64,000 nt of DNA from contig NC_087064.1 of NCBI RefSeq assembly GCF_963678635.1, positions 78,472,512 through 78,536,511 of the forward strand, in the 5' to 3' direction. A program made the translations under genes and the position numbers. This stretch comes from Symsagittifera roscoffensis (lineage: Eukaryota; Xenacoelomorpha; Acoela; Convolutidae). Positions 43,961 through 55,896 of the stretch are shown piece by piece (the stretch's first letter is position 1; every line of letters starts with the position of its first letter). A model generated the notes under the pieces. It was not told the origin of the DNA. It did not search any database and was given only the letters and a program-made list of their open reading frames with translations.

Positions 43961-44344
43961 TTATTCCAAATCACTTTTGTCAGGTGCTCCGTTTTCGATC
44001 CATCTCTTTAGATTACTCGTCATTCTATCATTTTGCTGAGACTTTAAGAGGTCCGACAGTCGGTACCTGGCTTTCAGATACGTCTTTATCATATTCAGTT
44101 GTCCGCTAACTATCTCCGGTGCATGGGCATTGTCCATCAACTTAACAGACAATATTTTTTCCAATGCCTCTTGCACTGTTGGTTCCAGGTTGGTACGGAC
44201 GACCGTAGCATGCGGAAGTAACCTAGTCGGACGTTTCAAAACTGCTATTAACTCAAGCTCGTCTGCGGCAATATCCACTACCGTGCCCTCCTCATTGGAG
44301 TTATTTACGGTCTCTGTCTGGGTCTTGATGCATTTTTCTATCAA
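43961..44344 (-). pseudogene. Linker between RNase H and integrase, B-lower
   Basis: 128 codons: DIAADELELIAVLKRPTRLL and KARYRLSDLLKSQQNDRMTS match A (LEMIAVSRKPFRELS; KARYRLSDLIRAQKNDKMTS). The A region between RNase H and this point (about 10100-10850) is largely missing, so RNase H is truncated. Confidence 0.75.
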
Positions 44345-44359
44345 GCCCGCGCTGCTTTC

Positions 44360-45592
44360 ATTCTACTAAGAGCACGATTGTCTACGCGCAACCTGAAGGG
44401 AGCAGTCCCTAAGCAGGCTCTGTATTTTTGAAGAAAGCGCTCACCGCGAACATCTCCGCTTTTGGTGCACCGTGTTTCATTTCAGTGTTGCGCAGGACTT
44501 TACTTCCGTAAGCTATTGGTCCTCCCATTCGACGCCTGTTCCTGGTGAAGTATGCCCGATATCACAACTACTGATGCATCTGTATCTAGCACAAACGTCC
44601 CCTTTTCTGTCGGCATGCCGAGGACCGTAGCCTCGCAAAGTTCGCACCTGATGTTCTCAAAGGAGACCTGAGCCTCATCAGTCCAGCTGAATTTCTTACC
44701 CTTATTTCGCATCAACTTCTGCATGGGGTATATTTTGTCAGCATACCCTTTGATAAACTCTCGGTAGTAATTAGCGAATCCGAGAAAGCTCATCAATTCC
44801 GTGTCTGTCTTCGGTGTTTTCCATGTCAACACCGCTTCAACCGATCCGGGATTTGGTCTGACACCGTGTTCATCTACAAGGCGACCCAGTTACTTGATTG
44901 AGTCTCTCAGGATTTCGCACTTGGAAGGTTTGCATTTCAGACCGGCTTGTTTCATGCAAGTAATGACCTCTTCTAGTCTTTTTATATCGTCCTCCAGCGT
45001 TGATGTCGCGATGACCACGTTGTGAACCTAACACATTATGAGGTTGCCATACTTTTTAGTTACATTAGTGAGTGCCTGAGCCATTAATCATTGGAACGTA
45101 GCCGTCGCATTGCAAAGTCGAAACGGCATTCTTTTCCACTGGTACAGCCCCTTTTCGTTTGGAAAGCCTGTTTCCTCTCGATCTTGTTTCCCAGGGCGCA
45201 CTTGCCAGAACGCAGAGCCCGAATCCAACGTCGTGAAGAATTTTGCATCTCCTAACTTGGAGAGGCTCTCGACGATGCGTGGAATTGGGTATGCGTCCTT
45301 TATCGTTACCGCAGTCAGATAGCGAAAATCACAACAAAACCTAAGTTGCCCCCTTCGTTTTTGCCATGACCCCGCCGCAAGCCCACAGGGTATTCGACGG
45401 TTCAATCATGTCGCATTCCATTAACATTTCAATTTCTTTTCGGCATGCTTCGGACTTGTGTGGGGTCATTCTCCTAGCTCCCTCCCTATGAGGTATCGAA
45501 CCCTCTTCTATTTCTATCTCATATTCTACAAAATTGCAGCCGCCTATATCAGCCTTTAGCTTCGAAAAAACGTCTGCGTTCTGATTCAACAC
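44360..45592 (-). pseudogene. Reverse transcriptase and RNase H start, B-lower
   Basis: Segments 45592-45341, 45405-45088 and 44832-44500 cover the RT fingers, palm and connection, with FTTLDSGSAFWQV (first Asp kept). The catalytic YVDD box is destroyed: it reads stop-V-H-N at about 45030. RNase H keeps LDTDAS, then frameshifts near 44440. KKFSWTDEAQVSF follows MQKLMRNKG, showing Lys where A has its TAG at 9667. Confidence 0.85.
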
Positions 45593-46339
45593 CGCTCTGA
45601 GCGAGTCTTGCTCCTTATCTGATAATTTTCCTTTCGAGTACTCTTTCTCAGGTAGTACTGGCTTGTTTGATGCTAATTTTGTTTCTGTTGGTCTCTCAGG
45701 AAAATTTGAGCATATGACAGCCCATCGTTTGTCTCTGAATTTATTGAAAACAACTTTTTAGAAGACTTAAACTCACTTATCCCCTTTAGTATGCATTCTT
45801 GGTTGGCATGTAAAGGACATTCAGTTACTTCATATTTCTTGAAACTCTCCACACTCCGATACTCTGTGCTCAAAGGCAATGCGTAACCAAGGTTCTTGCC
45901 TCTTTGTACCGTCGCCATTTTTGCCTCGGTGTTCAACAACACACTCACACACAGTTCGCTCTGAGTGAATGAGAATTTCTTCCTAGAATAGCTGACCTTT
46001 TACTGTTTGGATTGAGAATTGGGTATGGGCCATAAACTTCAATGCAGTGTCCATCTACTTTCATTAGCCTCGGTCCACTTGTTGTGAGTAACGCTCTCAG
46101 TGACCCAGTTTGGAGTCTTTCTGTCTCAGGTAGATGTCCAGGTGTACTACTGTGATCTCGTGCGGCTCGCTCAAGTTCTTCAGCACCTGATGGCCCGCGA
46201 CCGATATGATCGACATTATTTTCGTCCCCTCTCTTGTCATGCCGAAGATCTTTCCCGAGATGACATTCATTTTTAGACCCTGCTTCTTGGGTTGTTGGTT
46301 ATTCTCTTTTTTCGTTGTTCTTCCTAGAATGTCAAGTTT
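45593..46339 (-). pseudogene. Region from zinc knuckle to RT with protease deleted, B-lower
   Basis: Contains the pre-RT segment (MSVLLNTEAKMATVQRGKN...). At about 46012 the sequence jumps from TTTGGATTG to AGAATTGGG; B-upper has 671 more bases here (61450-62120), which carry the aspartic protease. The DTG motif is therefore absent in this copy. Confidence 0.8.
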
Positions 46340-46747
46340 CTAGCGCAGCTCTGTATTTTCTAACTCTGACCATACCCACTGCTCAACCTCTTTGGTGGCC
46401 AATTCTTGCTGAACATTCTGTAATGCGGTCCGTGTCTTTAGGCCATAATCCACTTTGAGCGCACCGGCTGACTCTGCCTCCAGGCTCGAGGCAATCACCT
46501 CTTCAGGTAAGATCTTCAACTTCTTGGTCTTGAATGTGCCTGTTGTCACCTCTTTCTTCCACGACTCGGCTTCATTCATCAGGCGGGTTCGACTAGCCTT
46601 GAACCCCGAAAGCGCCTCTTCATGGCGGGGATGCTTAGCGTCCGCTACTGCATCCCAGAATTGAGAGCATTCCGACTTTAAATGTCCCTCCAAAGTACAG
46701 AAGAAGCATCTCGGTCCATATTTCATTATGAGCCGTCCATATTTCAT
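46340..46747 (-). pseudogene. Nucleocapsid zinc knuckle region, B-lower
   Basis: One CCHC knuckle (CFFCTLEGHLKSEC, CX2CX4HX4C) followed by HPRHEEALSG and a long helical linker. The first knuckle found in A is missing, together with about 90 residues. A short direct duplication of CATAATGAAATATGGAC lies at the gag side (46725-46760) and is shared with B-upper. Confidence 0.8.
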
Positions 46748-47924
46748 TATGAGGTGAAGTGTGTGGCCAACATGGTTTTTAGCTCATCACTTTTTACTCC
46801 ATCCATGAATTTTGAGGCAATCGCCAAGTTCCGCTCCGATATTATCTCATCAGGGTTTCGTCTCCTTCTGAGTAACTCGAGGTCATCCAAAAACTTGTCT
46901 ATGGATTCGTCATCTCTTTGACGCCTCTTTTCAAAGTTCACCATAGCTTGACACCCCTGTACACCCGAGCCGAAGCGATTCAGCAAGATATCGAATATTT
47001 TGCAAGCACTGTCTCGTTCATTAGTCCTTTTCGCCAATACACAGCTTAGGGCGTTCCCTCTAGGTTGCTTGTCAGTGCGCTGCATTCCTCTTGCTTGAAG
47101 AGATTCTCTTCCTCAAAGTGTAACTTCATCCCCTCTATCCAGGTACCGATGCAGCTATCTGATTCGTCCTTGTATGATTTCGGCTTTTTGATTGTCCTTC
47201 TTGACCTCTCTCCTCTCTTGGTTGACTTCGAGAGTTTGGTGTTGAATGTTTCAAGAGATCTATTCAAGGGCTCAAACATTGAAGCGTACATCGTTGTGTC
47301 CTGCGAGACGGTAGTCAGATCTGGCACTGATCTGACTTGTGGCATTGTCGGTGACTGTGCCCCCGACGTCGCTTCCGCTTCTGGCGGAGCCGGATTTGTC
47401 CGACCTGCCCTCAACGGGGCTGCCCTGGGTCTCTCCCTATGGTTAGACTCAAAGCTGGTTCTTGATCTCGGCTGGGCCCCTGCATAACCGCGGGTTCCAC
47501 CTCCGTCAGTCGTTTGGCGTGAGTCCTCCGCTGGAGCATGAAGATTCTCCAGGTTGCCACTGTTCATGATCTCATCAAGCTTCCGCATCATAAGGTCAGC
47601 TTTGGCATCTAACCTTTTCTCCAGGCTAGTCATCGTATGAGCATAGGTGTTGTCGTGATCGTTCAATAATCGCTCGATCTCTCTCGTCATCTTAACGTCT
47701 GTTTCTTGTGACTTCTTGGTCGCCAACTCCAAATTTTTCGCCAGGCACTGATCGATGTCCCGAATCAGCTGGGCCTGATCACTTCTCGCTTGTGACTTTA
47801 AGTCTCTCAGCTCATCTTTCAATCTTTTATGGCCTTTTTGAGCCCCTTCTTCAACTCGATCCATCTTCTTGGTCATATCGTGTCGCACTTCTTCAAGGCC
47901 TGTCATTACACCGGCAAACGACAC
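46747..47924 (-). pseudogene. gag: gag, B-lower
   Basis: Coiled coil (EEGAQKGHKRLKDELRDLKS...), a Pro/Ala/Ser/Thr linker, and the capsid-like region (IKKPKSYKDESDSCIGTWIE; FEKRRQRDDESIDKFLDDLE). It shifts frame near 47060. An in-frame TGA lies just upstream of about 47926; the first ATG in frame is at about 47906. No leader with minisatellite precedes it. Confidence 0.8.
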
Positions 47925-48240
47925 TCAAGTCCCACATACATGCCCTTCCATTCCACAGCTGGAAGCTAGGCAGGTACCCTCCTTCATCTAATGGAGAGTT
48001 ACCCTCGGACGGCTCCCTCCGTGGGTTGCTTGTCATCCTACCTCGTTATCTTCAGAGCCAACAAATGATGTATCTTGGCTAGGTCGTGTAGGCTCTCAAC
48101 GTCGTTACACTCTAATTCAGTTTCCGCGTTGAGGACCCATATCAGGGTTGCGTTCGGAATTAGGCACCATGAAGGCCTCATGAGCTCCCGCGTCGTTACC
48201 AAGCTGGTCTTCAGTGGACCGTCCCACGAACCACACTCAA
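47925..48240 (-). other. Junction region between B-upper ORF2 and B-lower gag
   Basis: Similarity to the B-lower ORF2 ends at about 48236, and gag starts near 47906. The roughly 300 bases between hold no LTR, minisatellite or spacer that I can recognise. The ORF2 frame runs through to 48038. Confidence 0.5.
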
Positions 48241-49602
48241 AGCTTACTTGCCCCTCTAGCTGGAGAACTGAAGGTTCAATCACTCGTTCCTCCAGGATCA
48301 CTCCTAACTGTAACTGTTGAGACGATACTGTCTCCATTTTTCGCACTCTTTTCACACAGAATTTGAGGATTACTGCCTGCTCATGGGCAAAGTATGAGTC
48401 TCTTGCTTCCTCGTTAACGAATGGATCATAAGCCGTTCCCGGGACACACGACACGTGTTGGAAGAACTTCCGCTTTCCTAGCGTCGCGTACTCTTTCAAA
48501 CTCCGAATCCCTTCTAACAACTCTCTCGTCACAGTCAACTCTTTGTTGGACCATCGCCTGACCTCCTTCAATCTCCGGTAGCTATCCATGTCCTTTAGTT
48601 CTTCCGTCGAGATCTGCATTGGCATGTCTTGATAGAATTCCAGCAGGGCCCTCAATAGGACTTCTTTACGCTTCATCGACCTCTGCCTGATTGACTTTAC
48701 ACATTCTTCTAGCACCGGAGTGGGGATACGATCCACCACCAACTCCACAAAGCAAAGTGCGTCCTTTCTTTTTGCCCATGCTATCGCAGAATCGTCCCTG
48801 GTGATCAACACTCTTAAAGCTCCAATCAACTCCAACTGCTTCTCTCTAGCTTTCGTCTCAATGATGGCTTCATATCCCATTTTCTTATTCCGACAAGGCA
48901 CCACACAAGCCTCACTTGCAAAATTGTCCTGACACAGGAGATGGCTAAGTACGCAATCACAGAAGAGGGAGTACGTATGGTTTCGTCGAAATACTTCTGC
49001 AGGGCCGCCTTCCAGGAAACTTTACTCTGGAGCTCTAAACCATTCTCATTCGCTTCCGTCGAAATCACTGTGCCATGTTCCTTCCTCTTCAGGTTCGAGC
49101 CCGTTATCAACTCTTTCAGATACTCCTGCATGGCTTGCTTGTCATTCCAGGATATCAGGCGCCCTCTCGCGGATATTATTGTTTTCACCATTTCCAGGTA
49201 GCCACCAGCAGGATCGCCCATGTGAACCGATTTGGGCACTGTAAAACGACTGTACTCGTCCATGTCGAGCTGCCCTTCCAACTTCATCTTTGCCATGTTG
49301 GTACGTGACGCTTTGTAGTCGTCCAATCCGCCGGATCCACACTGGCTAATAACCTCAATTTCCAGTCTGGTGTCAGCCAGGGTCCTCTCGTTTCTCTTGA
49401 CCTTTGAAGCCGTTGAGATTAATCCCCCACTGTAGGCCACATACACGTGCACCACATACGCCACAGGTACAAATTCTCTCAATCCGAAGATCAGAGCGAG
49501 TGGATCGACCCGCATCATTAGGGCCAAGTCGGTCAACAGGGGTATTCCCCCACACCTCTTCACTTCACTTTTACTGGAGACTGGCTTATCGTCTCCGGTC
49601 AA
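48038..49602 (-). pseudogene. B-upper ORF2 C-terminal region with 661-bp deletion
   Basis: 258 open codons (49602-48826) join IPLLTDLALMMRVDP directly to LISTASKVKRNERT. Compared with B-lower, bases 30191-30851 are missing, which fuses the LLTDL segment in frame to the 478-codon ORF at its residue 82. A single-base deletion near 48876 shifts the frame; 288 more codons (48904-48038) complete the C-terminus and read on past the B-lower end into new sequence. The deleted ends are TGCAC...TGGC on the coding strand, so not a spliced GT-AG intron. Confidence 0.65.
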
Positions 49603-52600
49603 ATTTTCTGTTCTGCTGTAAAAATTACTGAAGGATCAAAGTACTCCAGTCCTTTAGTTTTCGATAAGATGCTGTCTCCATCTGAGCATCAAACTGACTC
49701 TTCGGTCCCTGCATCTGTTCGAGATAGCAGCACGAACAGTTTACCCAGGCGACCATAGGTCATCGCAATCAGTGTCAGCAGACCATCCAGTCGGAGATCG
49801 GTTAATTCCTGTGTAAAAAGCACCAGGGGTCATTTGACAAAGCTTTCGTGTCCGAAAGTTACGTATAAGGGTAGCCCAAGGCTAATAGACAGTTGCCTGA
49901 TATCCCTCACGAAGTTAGCTATCAGGTTCCTCAATGCCCTATGGTAGCAGCTGCTGATAAATGCAGGTGAACATCCTACACCCATGAATCGCATATCGCC
50001 TCTCGTACTCGGCCCTTGTGGCCAGCAAATCCGCTTGGAACCGAACCAAGGACATGGTGTTGATTTCTTTCATAAATCCCAACATCGTCGCCTCTGCCTG
50101 CTCCCTCAATTCTAATATTCTTCGCAAGTATTGGTGGATCTCTCTCACTACTGACGGTGCATGATCGAAGGCATCCTGCTCCAACGCGCACAACCGAGGT
50201 GACAGGTATAGCCAGATATTGGTGTGAGGTTTGGTCCTCAAGGCCATAGTCTTAAGGTCTTCCTCTGTTAAGAGGGCGTTCCTCCTGACCAAATTTCCTC
50301 TTTCATCTCTCACATAGTCCGTCTGTCTAAGCCACAGATTGCTCGCCAATTGCTGCACCAGCTGACGTTCGTCACTCACTCCTGGCCTCAATTTCAATAA
50401 CCGGCCGAAGTTGGAAAGTTCCAGGCCCAGCCCTTCATCCAGCACGACGCGCGTCGTACTACGATCTTTGAATCCTTGGATCGCATTCGAGATGTCTGAC
50501 CATATCGCAGGGAGTTCTGATCGGTAGGGGTAGTAAACGCTGGGATCCAACTGCCGATTCGGTGCCGGTATCATCACATCAAGTCGTCCCTTCGCTAGCA
50601 TAATTAAGGTAGCATACAAAAACTGCAGGGGTTTGGGCAATAGGGCGTAACCGGGAGACAGCACAAAAATTATCTTCACTAACTGCCTTGCAAAAATCTG
50701 TCGTATCGATTTCTCAGCTTCCAGCACGGCTGAGAGCAGCGTCATGATCGCTTCTCCCACAGCTTCCGAGCTTGGAACTGATCCGTCGACAAGAGCGTTT
50801 AGGAGGCCCCTGCTCTGCAAGTGGTCATTCGATCCGGCTATAATCACCACTTCTGGATCCACGTTTACCACCATCTGCACACTTATCGCCATCCCCACAG
50901 CTTGGCACCAATCCAAAATTGGAGCTGTGAGGAAAATCACATCCGGCCAAACGAGTGAGCGGGGCGTTTACAGGTAGTCAGAGCTGGCCACTATCAATAT
51001 TCTCCCCAGCTTCGTAAACAGACTGTCTCCTTTTGTTGATTCCAGATGCGCGTACCTTCTTTCGTCACCTTCCGCTGGTGTGATTCTAGGGTAATCTTTT
51101 GAATACTCGCCTGCGGTTTGTCCCGGGGGTTTAGCGAACTGCTCACCCATTTTGTGATGCCGGTTGTTGGGTCTGTTCTCCACTAGAAATTTCCCTCTAC
51201 GGTTTAGTGGCGCTCTTTCTCTGACCCGATGACGGACGTCCGTCAATGACCTCGTTTTCAATGGTCCCATAGTGTTATGTCCGGGAAGACCCTCCAGATC
51301 CACCAATTGCAGGGTGGTAGCGGAACTGAATTGCTCTTCTTCAGCTAAGAGCTAATCCACGCCTGCCAACCGGTACAGACCAGATACCGTAGGATCAACC
51401 CCGTTGAGCATTCTTCTCGTATCTGCACGACATGTCAGCGTCTTCATGCTCAACTTGATAGCCATGTCTGCTTTATGTTGTCCCCAGGGCTGGGATCTGC
51501 TCGGTTCCATAGCAGCTCACTGAGGATCTGCTCGGTTCCAAGGATCGGCCTCGGGGAGCTGGAGCGGTCCCCAGTCTCTCTCTCCCACATCAGAGCTGAA
51601 AGAGGGCTGTACCACGTTTGCTTCTGTAGTCAAAGGACCAAGATGGTTCACTAATGCTTGAGGTACATGGGATCTGACCCTGCCCGCAGGGCTACCTCGT
51701 GTCACCGGGTTGACCTTTTTCCGCTGTTCAGCTTCCATTTCTTCTATCTTCGATTGAAACGCATCGTTTATCCGCTGTATTCCAGGTTGGGTATTAAAAT
51801 GTACACCATCTTGTGTATTGTCAAGGCACCATGGTCCGCCATTCTCAATGTGCTTTCGACATCCATCAATCGGAGTTCGTTGGGGTTTCCAGTGGTCAGG
51901 TTCCTGATCATCACATTCCACTGGGTTACGTTCCCTTTCATGAAGTCGGCTACTGGTGACCCGGCGTCCGGGTTAAGAGGGATGGTACACAAGACCACAC
52001 TCCTCGGCCTGTATTTCTCTTTCAATTCGTTGAGGAGGCAGTCCAGTAATGATTCCCATTTCGCTTCGGGTGAGACGGGGTTCCTTGAGACATCGTTGGT
52101 CCCGATCATCAGGGTTAACGTGTCCACACTATCGTCGTTCTGCAGCTCCATCATCTTGATCACTTGAGCCACTGAAGCCCCTCCAAAGGAGATCCCAGTA
52201 ATTTCTCCTCCTACTAGAATGTGGTTCAAATCCCTCACCAGGAAATCTCCTATGATCAGGTGTTGGCTGCCCGTCGGCACCGGTTGGTGGATCGGCGCCA
52301 AATTCCAGGTCATACCGCTCAGGCAGGCTCAGGGGTGTTCCGCTGCAACCTGCACGAAGGTCCTTTGGGTGTTGAGGTCCTTTCGAATGTCAAGCACCCG
52401 CGACCTCACCCTGGCTCCACTCGGTACCGGACCGGCGGGCTCTGTGGGATTCGTTGAGTTTTCCTTTCTGATGGGTGACTGGCCCGCTCGCTGAGTAGGA
52501 ACATTCCTGCCCAAGCTTAGGTCTCTCGCTCGGTTTGTTTCCTGTATCGCAGCTTTGGCCACTTGCTCAAATTTTTCCTGGAACTGAGGTGCCAGGTAGG

Positions 52601-53460
52601 TTTCCGAGGGGTCAGGTATTGTGTTTCTCGTGTTTGAAGGCGAGCTCACTCGCTGCGGGGCCGCCACCTCACTGGGTCTATAAAGCTCATGAGTCTTGTA
52701 TTTGGCTGTCGTCTCGGTATTCATCATTGCCAGAACATCCGGCGACAACTTGCTGACTCTAGCGTTATAGAGCTACTTCAAGTGCTTTATCTCCTCTTCT
52801 TTGAAGAATATCTGCAGCTCTTCGTATTTTCGTTTCCATTCGTCACAGTATTTCGCCTTTTCTTGAAGCTCGTTCAACTTCGTGCACAACTGCTCCCAGT
52901 CTTTGTCTTTCTTCTCCAGAGTCTCATTCATCTCCGCCATTTGTATCTGAATTTCGTTCATTCTGACTTTTTTCATTGGAGGAGCCGCTGTTTGGGAGTC
53001 TGCTGAATGTGATGGGCACGGCCCGTCAGGTGATCGCTTGGCTCCAATGAGGGGCTGTACAGGCCGAACAGGTAGGGGCATTTCCCCTAACCGGTAGTCC
53101 CTCTGCCCTCTGCTCGCCTAGTCCAGGATCACGAGCTAGGTCGTGACCCGACATTTTCCCTCGTCGCCATCTCATGAGTCCGTTACGACCTCTCTCGGCG
53201 GTTCCGGACGCGCCAAAGGCCAACATCAAGACCACCTCCGTGGAGCCTTCCCCTGGAGCTTCCCTTCCCAACGCATTGAGGAGTGCGACGGTGAACATCG
53301 CCAGCTCCGGTTCCTCCAATCCAAAGTTGCAATCGATCAACCGCTGACACACCTCGTCCAGAGCCGTTCCTAGGCTCGCAGAGCTAAAATCCATCAAATC
53401 GTTGGTATCACTCATTCTTCTTCGTGTGTGTCTTGTCGTGTTTCGCTGTGTTTCGATCAA
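49603..53460 (-). pseudogene. B-upper ORF2: coiled coil, SGNH and SGNH-like domains (most complete B copy)
   Basis: Starts MSDTNDLMDF at about 53415. Coiled coil at 52970-52750; a stop replaces Glu in LK-stop-LYNARV (about 52770) and another TGA lies at EHP-stop-ACLSG (about 52330). SGNH block I is LIIGDFLVRDL (Ser lost), then GTNDVSRN and DGVHFN. The second domain is intact as 334 codons (50940-49939): AGSNDHLQSRGLL, LSPGYALLPKPLQF, IPAPNR, then SELPAIWSDISNAIQGF (A: SELAAAWADVSHTLRGF). Segments at 51517-51921 and 50968-51306 are in another frame. Confidence 0.75.
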
Positions 53461-53512
53461 TCAAGATCTAAAAAAAACAAGTCACGACTCAGATTTATCA
53501 TTCCGATCTGTT

Positions 53513-53830
53513 TCATCTCTTGGATAAAACACCATTCACATCTTTTAAAAACATTCCATCGAAACTACCTTTTGGTTTTACTTTAAAAACTAGCACCAAG
53601 GTGGATTGTCCACCTGCGATCTTGTCAGAATAACATAATTGAGAGCTGTCACCTTTCGTACCTGGAGTGTTCCAGGCTTCCATGACAAAAGCATCACATA
53701 AAATATAACCTAACAATAACGTAACATTCAAATATCACACATCAACACTATCATACAAAAACCTAATACATAATGCCTAACTTAAAACTTAATCCTAAAG
53801 CCTAAAAAGAAAAACTAACAAGAACTATTA
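53513..53830 (-). other. ORF1/ORF2 spacer of B, unit U2
   Basis: Same AT-rich spacer as the other units. No gene seen. Confidence 0.55.
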
Positions 53831-55395
53831 CACTGAATGCGGCTCTAGCATATACTCAGATAATATTTCCTATTTAAGTATACCTCTATGTCCGTCTCCG
53901 AAAATATTACATGTATTAGGGCATATAGCTCTCTCGGATGAAATTTTCCCCAATTGGGATCATAGACTGGTAATGAGAGAGAGGTCACTCCTCTCTCATT
54001 CAAGAAATCCCTGAGTCAGGTTAAGGCCAGCACCAGATTTTCGGGATTTATATGTTGTCTATCAGTGGCTTTAGTTACCAGGAAACACAAAAACTTCCCT
54101 GGTATCTGTGATGCAACAGGGGGCAGCGCTATCATCCCTCCTACACCAGGCCTCTGTTTCCATGAAAACTCAATATTCTTGTATTCTCTCTTAAAGTCGG
54201 CCGCTAGTGCTGTCTAAAAACTTACATCCTCGGTTATCGCTATAGCGCACGTAAGTCCCATGAGTATGAAATCAATGTCCGTGATAACGATACTGTTTGA
54301 ATAGTGAATTGGTAGATCAAAATTTTAATCAAAAATTCCTACAAAAGGCGTTTTTGCCCTCCGTTTCCAGCTCTCCGGTTTCCCTAGCCGATTTAAATTT
54401 TTTTATCTGAAGGTTTTCAGTGTGGGTGAGTACTACAGCCACTCTCCGAACAAAAATATCCATCGACGTCCCCGTCGATCGCCCAAGATCGAGCAGATCG
54501 TGATTGGATTCTGGAACGCGTAAAGGACCATCTGGAGCGACCCAGTTGTAGTGATTGGACTCAGTATCGTAGTGACTGATTTATTTGATGCTATTTCGAT
54601 AGACATCCTGAATCGTCAAGATTGTCTCTTTCGGATCTGCTGACAGATCATGGAGATCATGGAGTCATTCAAGCACTCGCAGGTTTGTCAATTCTCTGGT
54701 TCCAACTCCACTTCCGATTCAGAGTGATCGTCGATCCAGTCTTGTTCTGTGTCATCAACCAGGTCGATCACACTTGTGGCGCCACTTTTTCGTCCAGGAC
54801 CACTATCGAGTCCTTTGCATCGCTCAAAACTATCTTTTCTACGACAAAATCCTCACCATATGGGTTATATTAATTCTTGTTTTTTCCTCTTTTGCCCTGA
54901 TGTGTTTCCATGGTGAAGGCAAAGTCAGGCTGCACTCCTTTATCAACTTCAGTTTGTTCTGGGCAGTCTCAGTCTTCTTCGGCATATGGAAGAGTTTCGT
55001 CGTCCACCTCCACTCGCTCGGTTAACTCCAGGTCCAGTGCCAGATCGCAATTATCTACCACCTCATTCCCGTAGTTTGTGTCGCGCGTGCCTCTTTCATT
55101 CACCTCGCAGGCAGGATCCACTATCAAATAGTACTCATCATGCCTGTCGGCTGGAATACACCAGTCCTCCGATGAGGTATTGTGGCGCTTGATGTTCTCG
55201 TAATGAGTTGCCCGTCCGGTACTCAATCGGAAAAAAAACGACCTCCTTTGTGCACCTCAGTGATTTGAAATGGGCCGCGCCATTTTTTCACCATTTTTTT
55301 TTGGTTTCTTTGGTGGAACTACCTCCTGGAACACCCAGACATAATCTCCGACTGAGTAGGCTTTTGTATCCGCAGTCTTCTAATCAAATCTTCGT
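53831..55395 (-). pseudogene. pol C-terminus with macro-like domain, unit U2
   Basis: GPY/F region, WCIPADRHDEYYLIVDPACE, acidic linker and macro-like region (54290-53900) with LPVYDPN (Gly of GK shifted by a T to A change nearby), carrying the same TAG and TGA stops as the L units. The acidic linker lacks about 22 bases near 54692 (the LAHAS segment). Confidence 0.7.
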
Positions 55396-55896
55396 TTTTG
55401 TCTAATTTGAGCCTGCTGCGTATTCCTCCTGCATAAATCATTAAAATCCTGCTGCCTCCTGATCACATCACGCACGTTCGTTTGTGGTGCTGTTTTCTTT
55501 CCTTCGTACTCATGTTAGAAGGAAATTAATGGAAGTGCTTTCTCGTGAGCCGTCAACATTATGTGCGGGCTCATTCCCGTGGTGAATGTTCTGTGCTGTT
55601 ATAAGCGCCCGTCACTTGCGGCAAGTGCCTATCCCACCCATTCATGTATCGTGAGCTATAAACGCTATCATGGACACTAACGTGCGATTCTCCCTTTCAA
55701 CTAGGTCAATCGTTTGTGGGTGATAAGTGGTCGAGTGGGCCTGTGCTACTTGCGACATCTTCATTAACTTCTTCGTGAGATCACCCACGAATGATTTGCC
55801 ATTATCTGATTGGAATGTGATGGGACAGCCGTGTCTCGCTATACATACATTTATCAGGTGATCGCACGTTTCAGCCGCTGACGCTGTCATGCAGGG
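55396..55896 (-). pseudogene. Integrase C-terminal fragment, unit U2, fused to ORF2
   Basis: Starts at the internal junction 55896 in CMTASAAETCDHLI and keeps FQSDNGK and LVERENRT. The first catalytic Asp and the zinc site are cut off. An open chimeric frame of 190 codons (56211-55642) reads from the ORF2 linker (QVAAEHP) straight into integrase. Confidence 0.8.

Larger units (their letters stand above)
27938..47930 (-). mobile_element. Element B-lower: diverged relative of A with internal triplication
   Basis: Minus-strand order: gag (47924-46747), one zinc knuckle, protease deleted, RT/RNase H, then three successive copies of integrase to macro-like to ORF2 N-terminus, then the rest of ORF2 down to 28047. 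Protein similarity to A is clear but moderate; DNA similarity to B-upper is very high. No 5' LTR or leader is seen before gag at 47.9 kb, where B-upper sequence begins almost at once. Confidence 0.8.
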
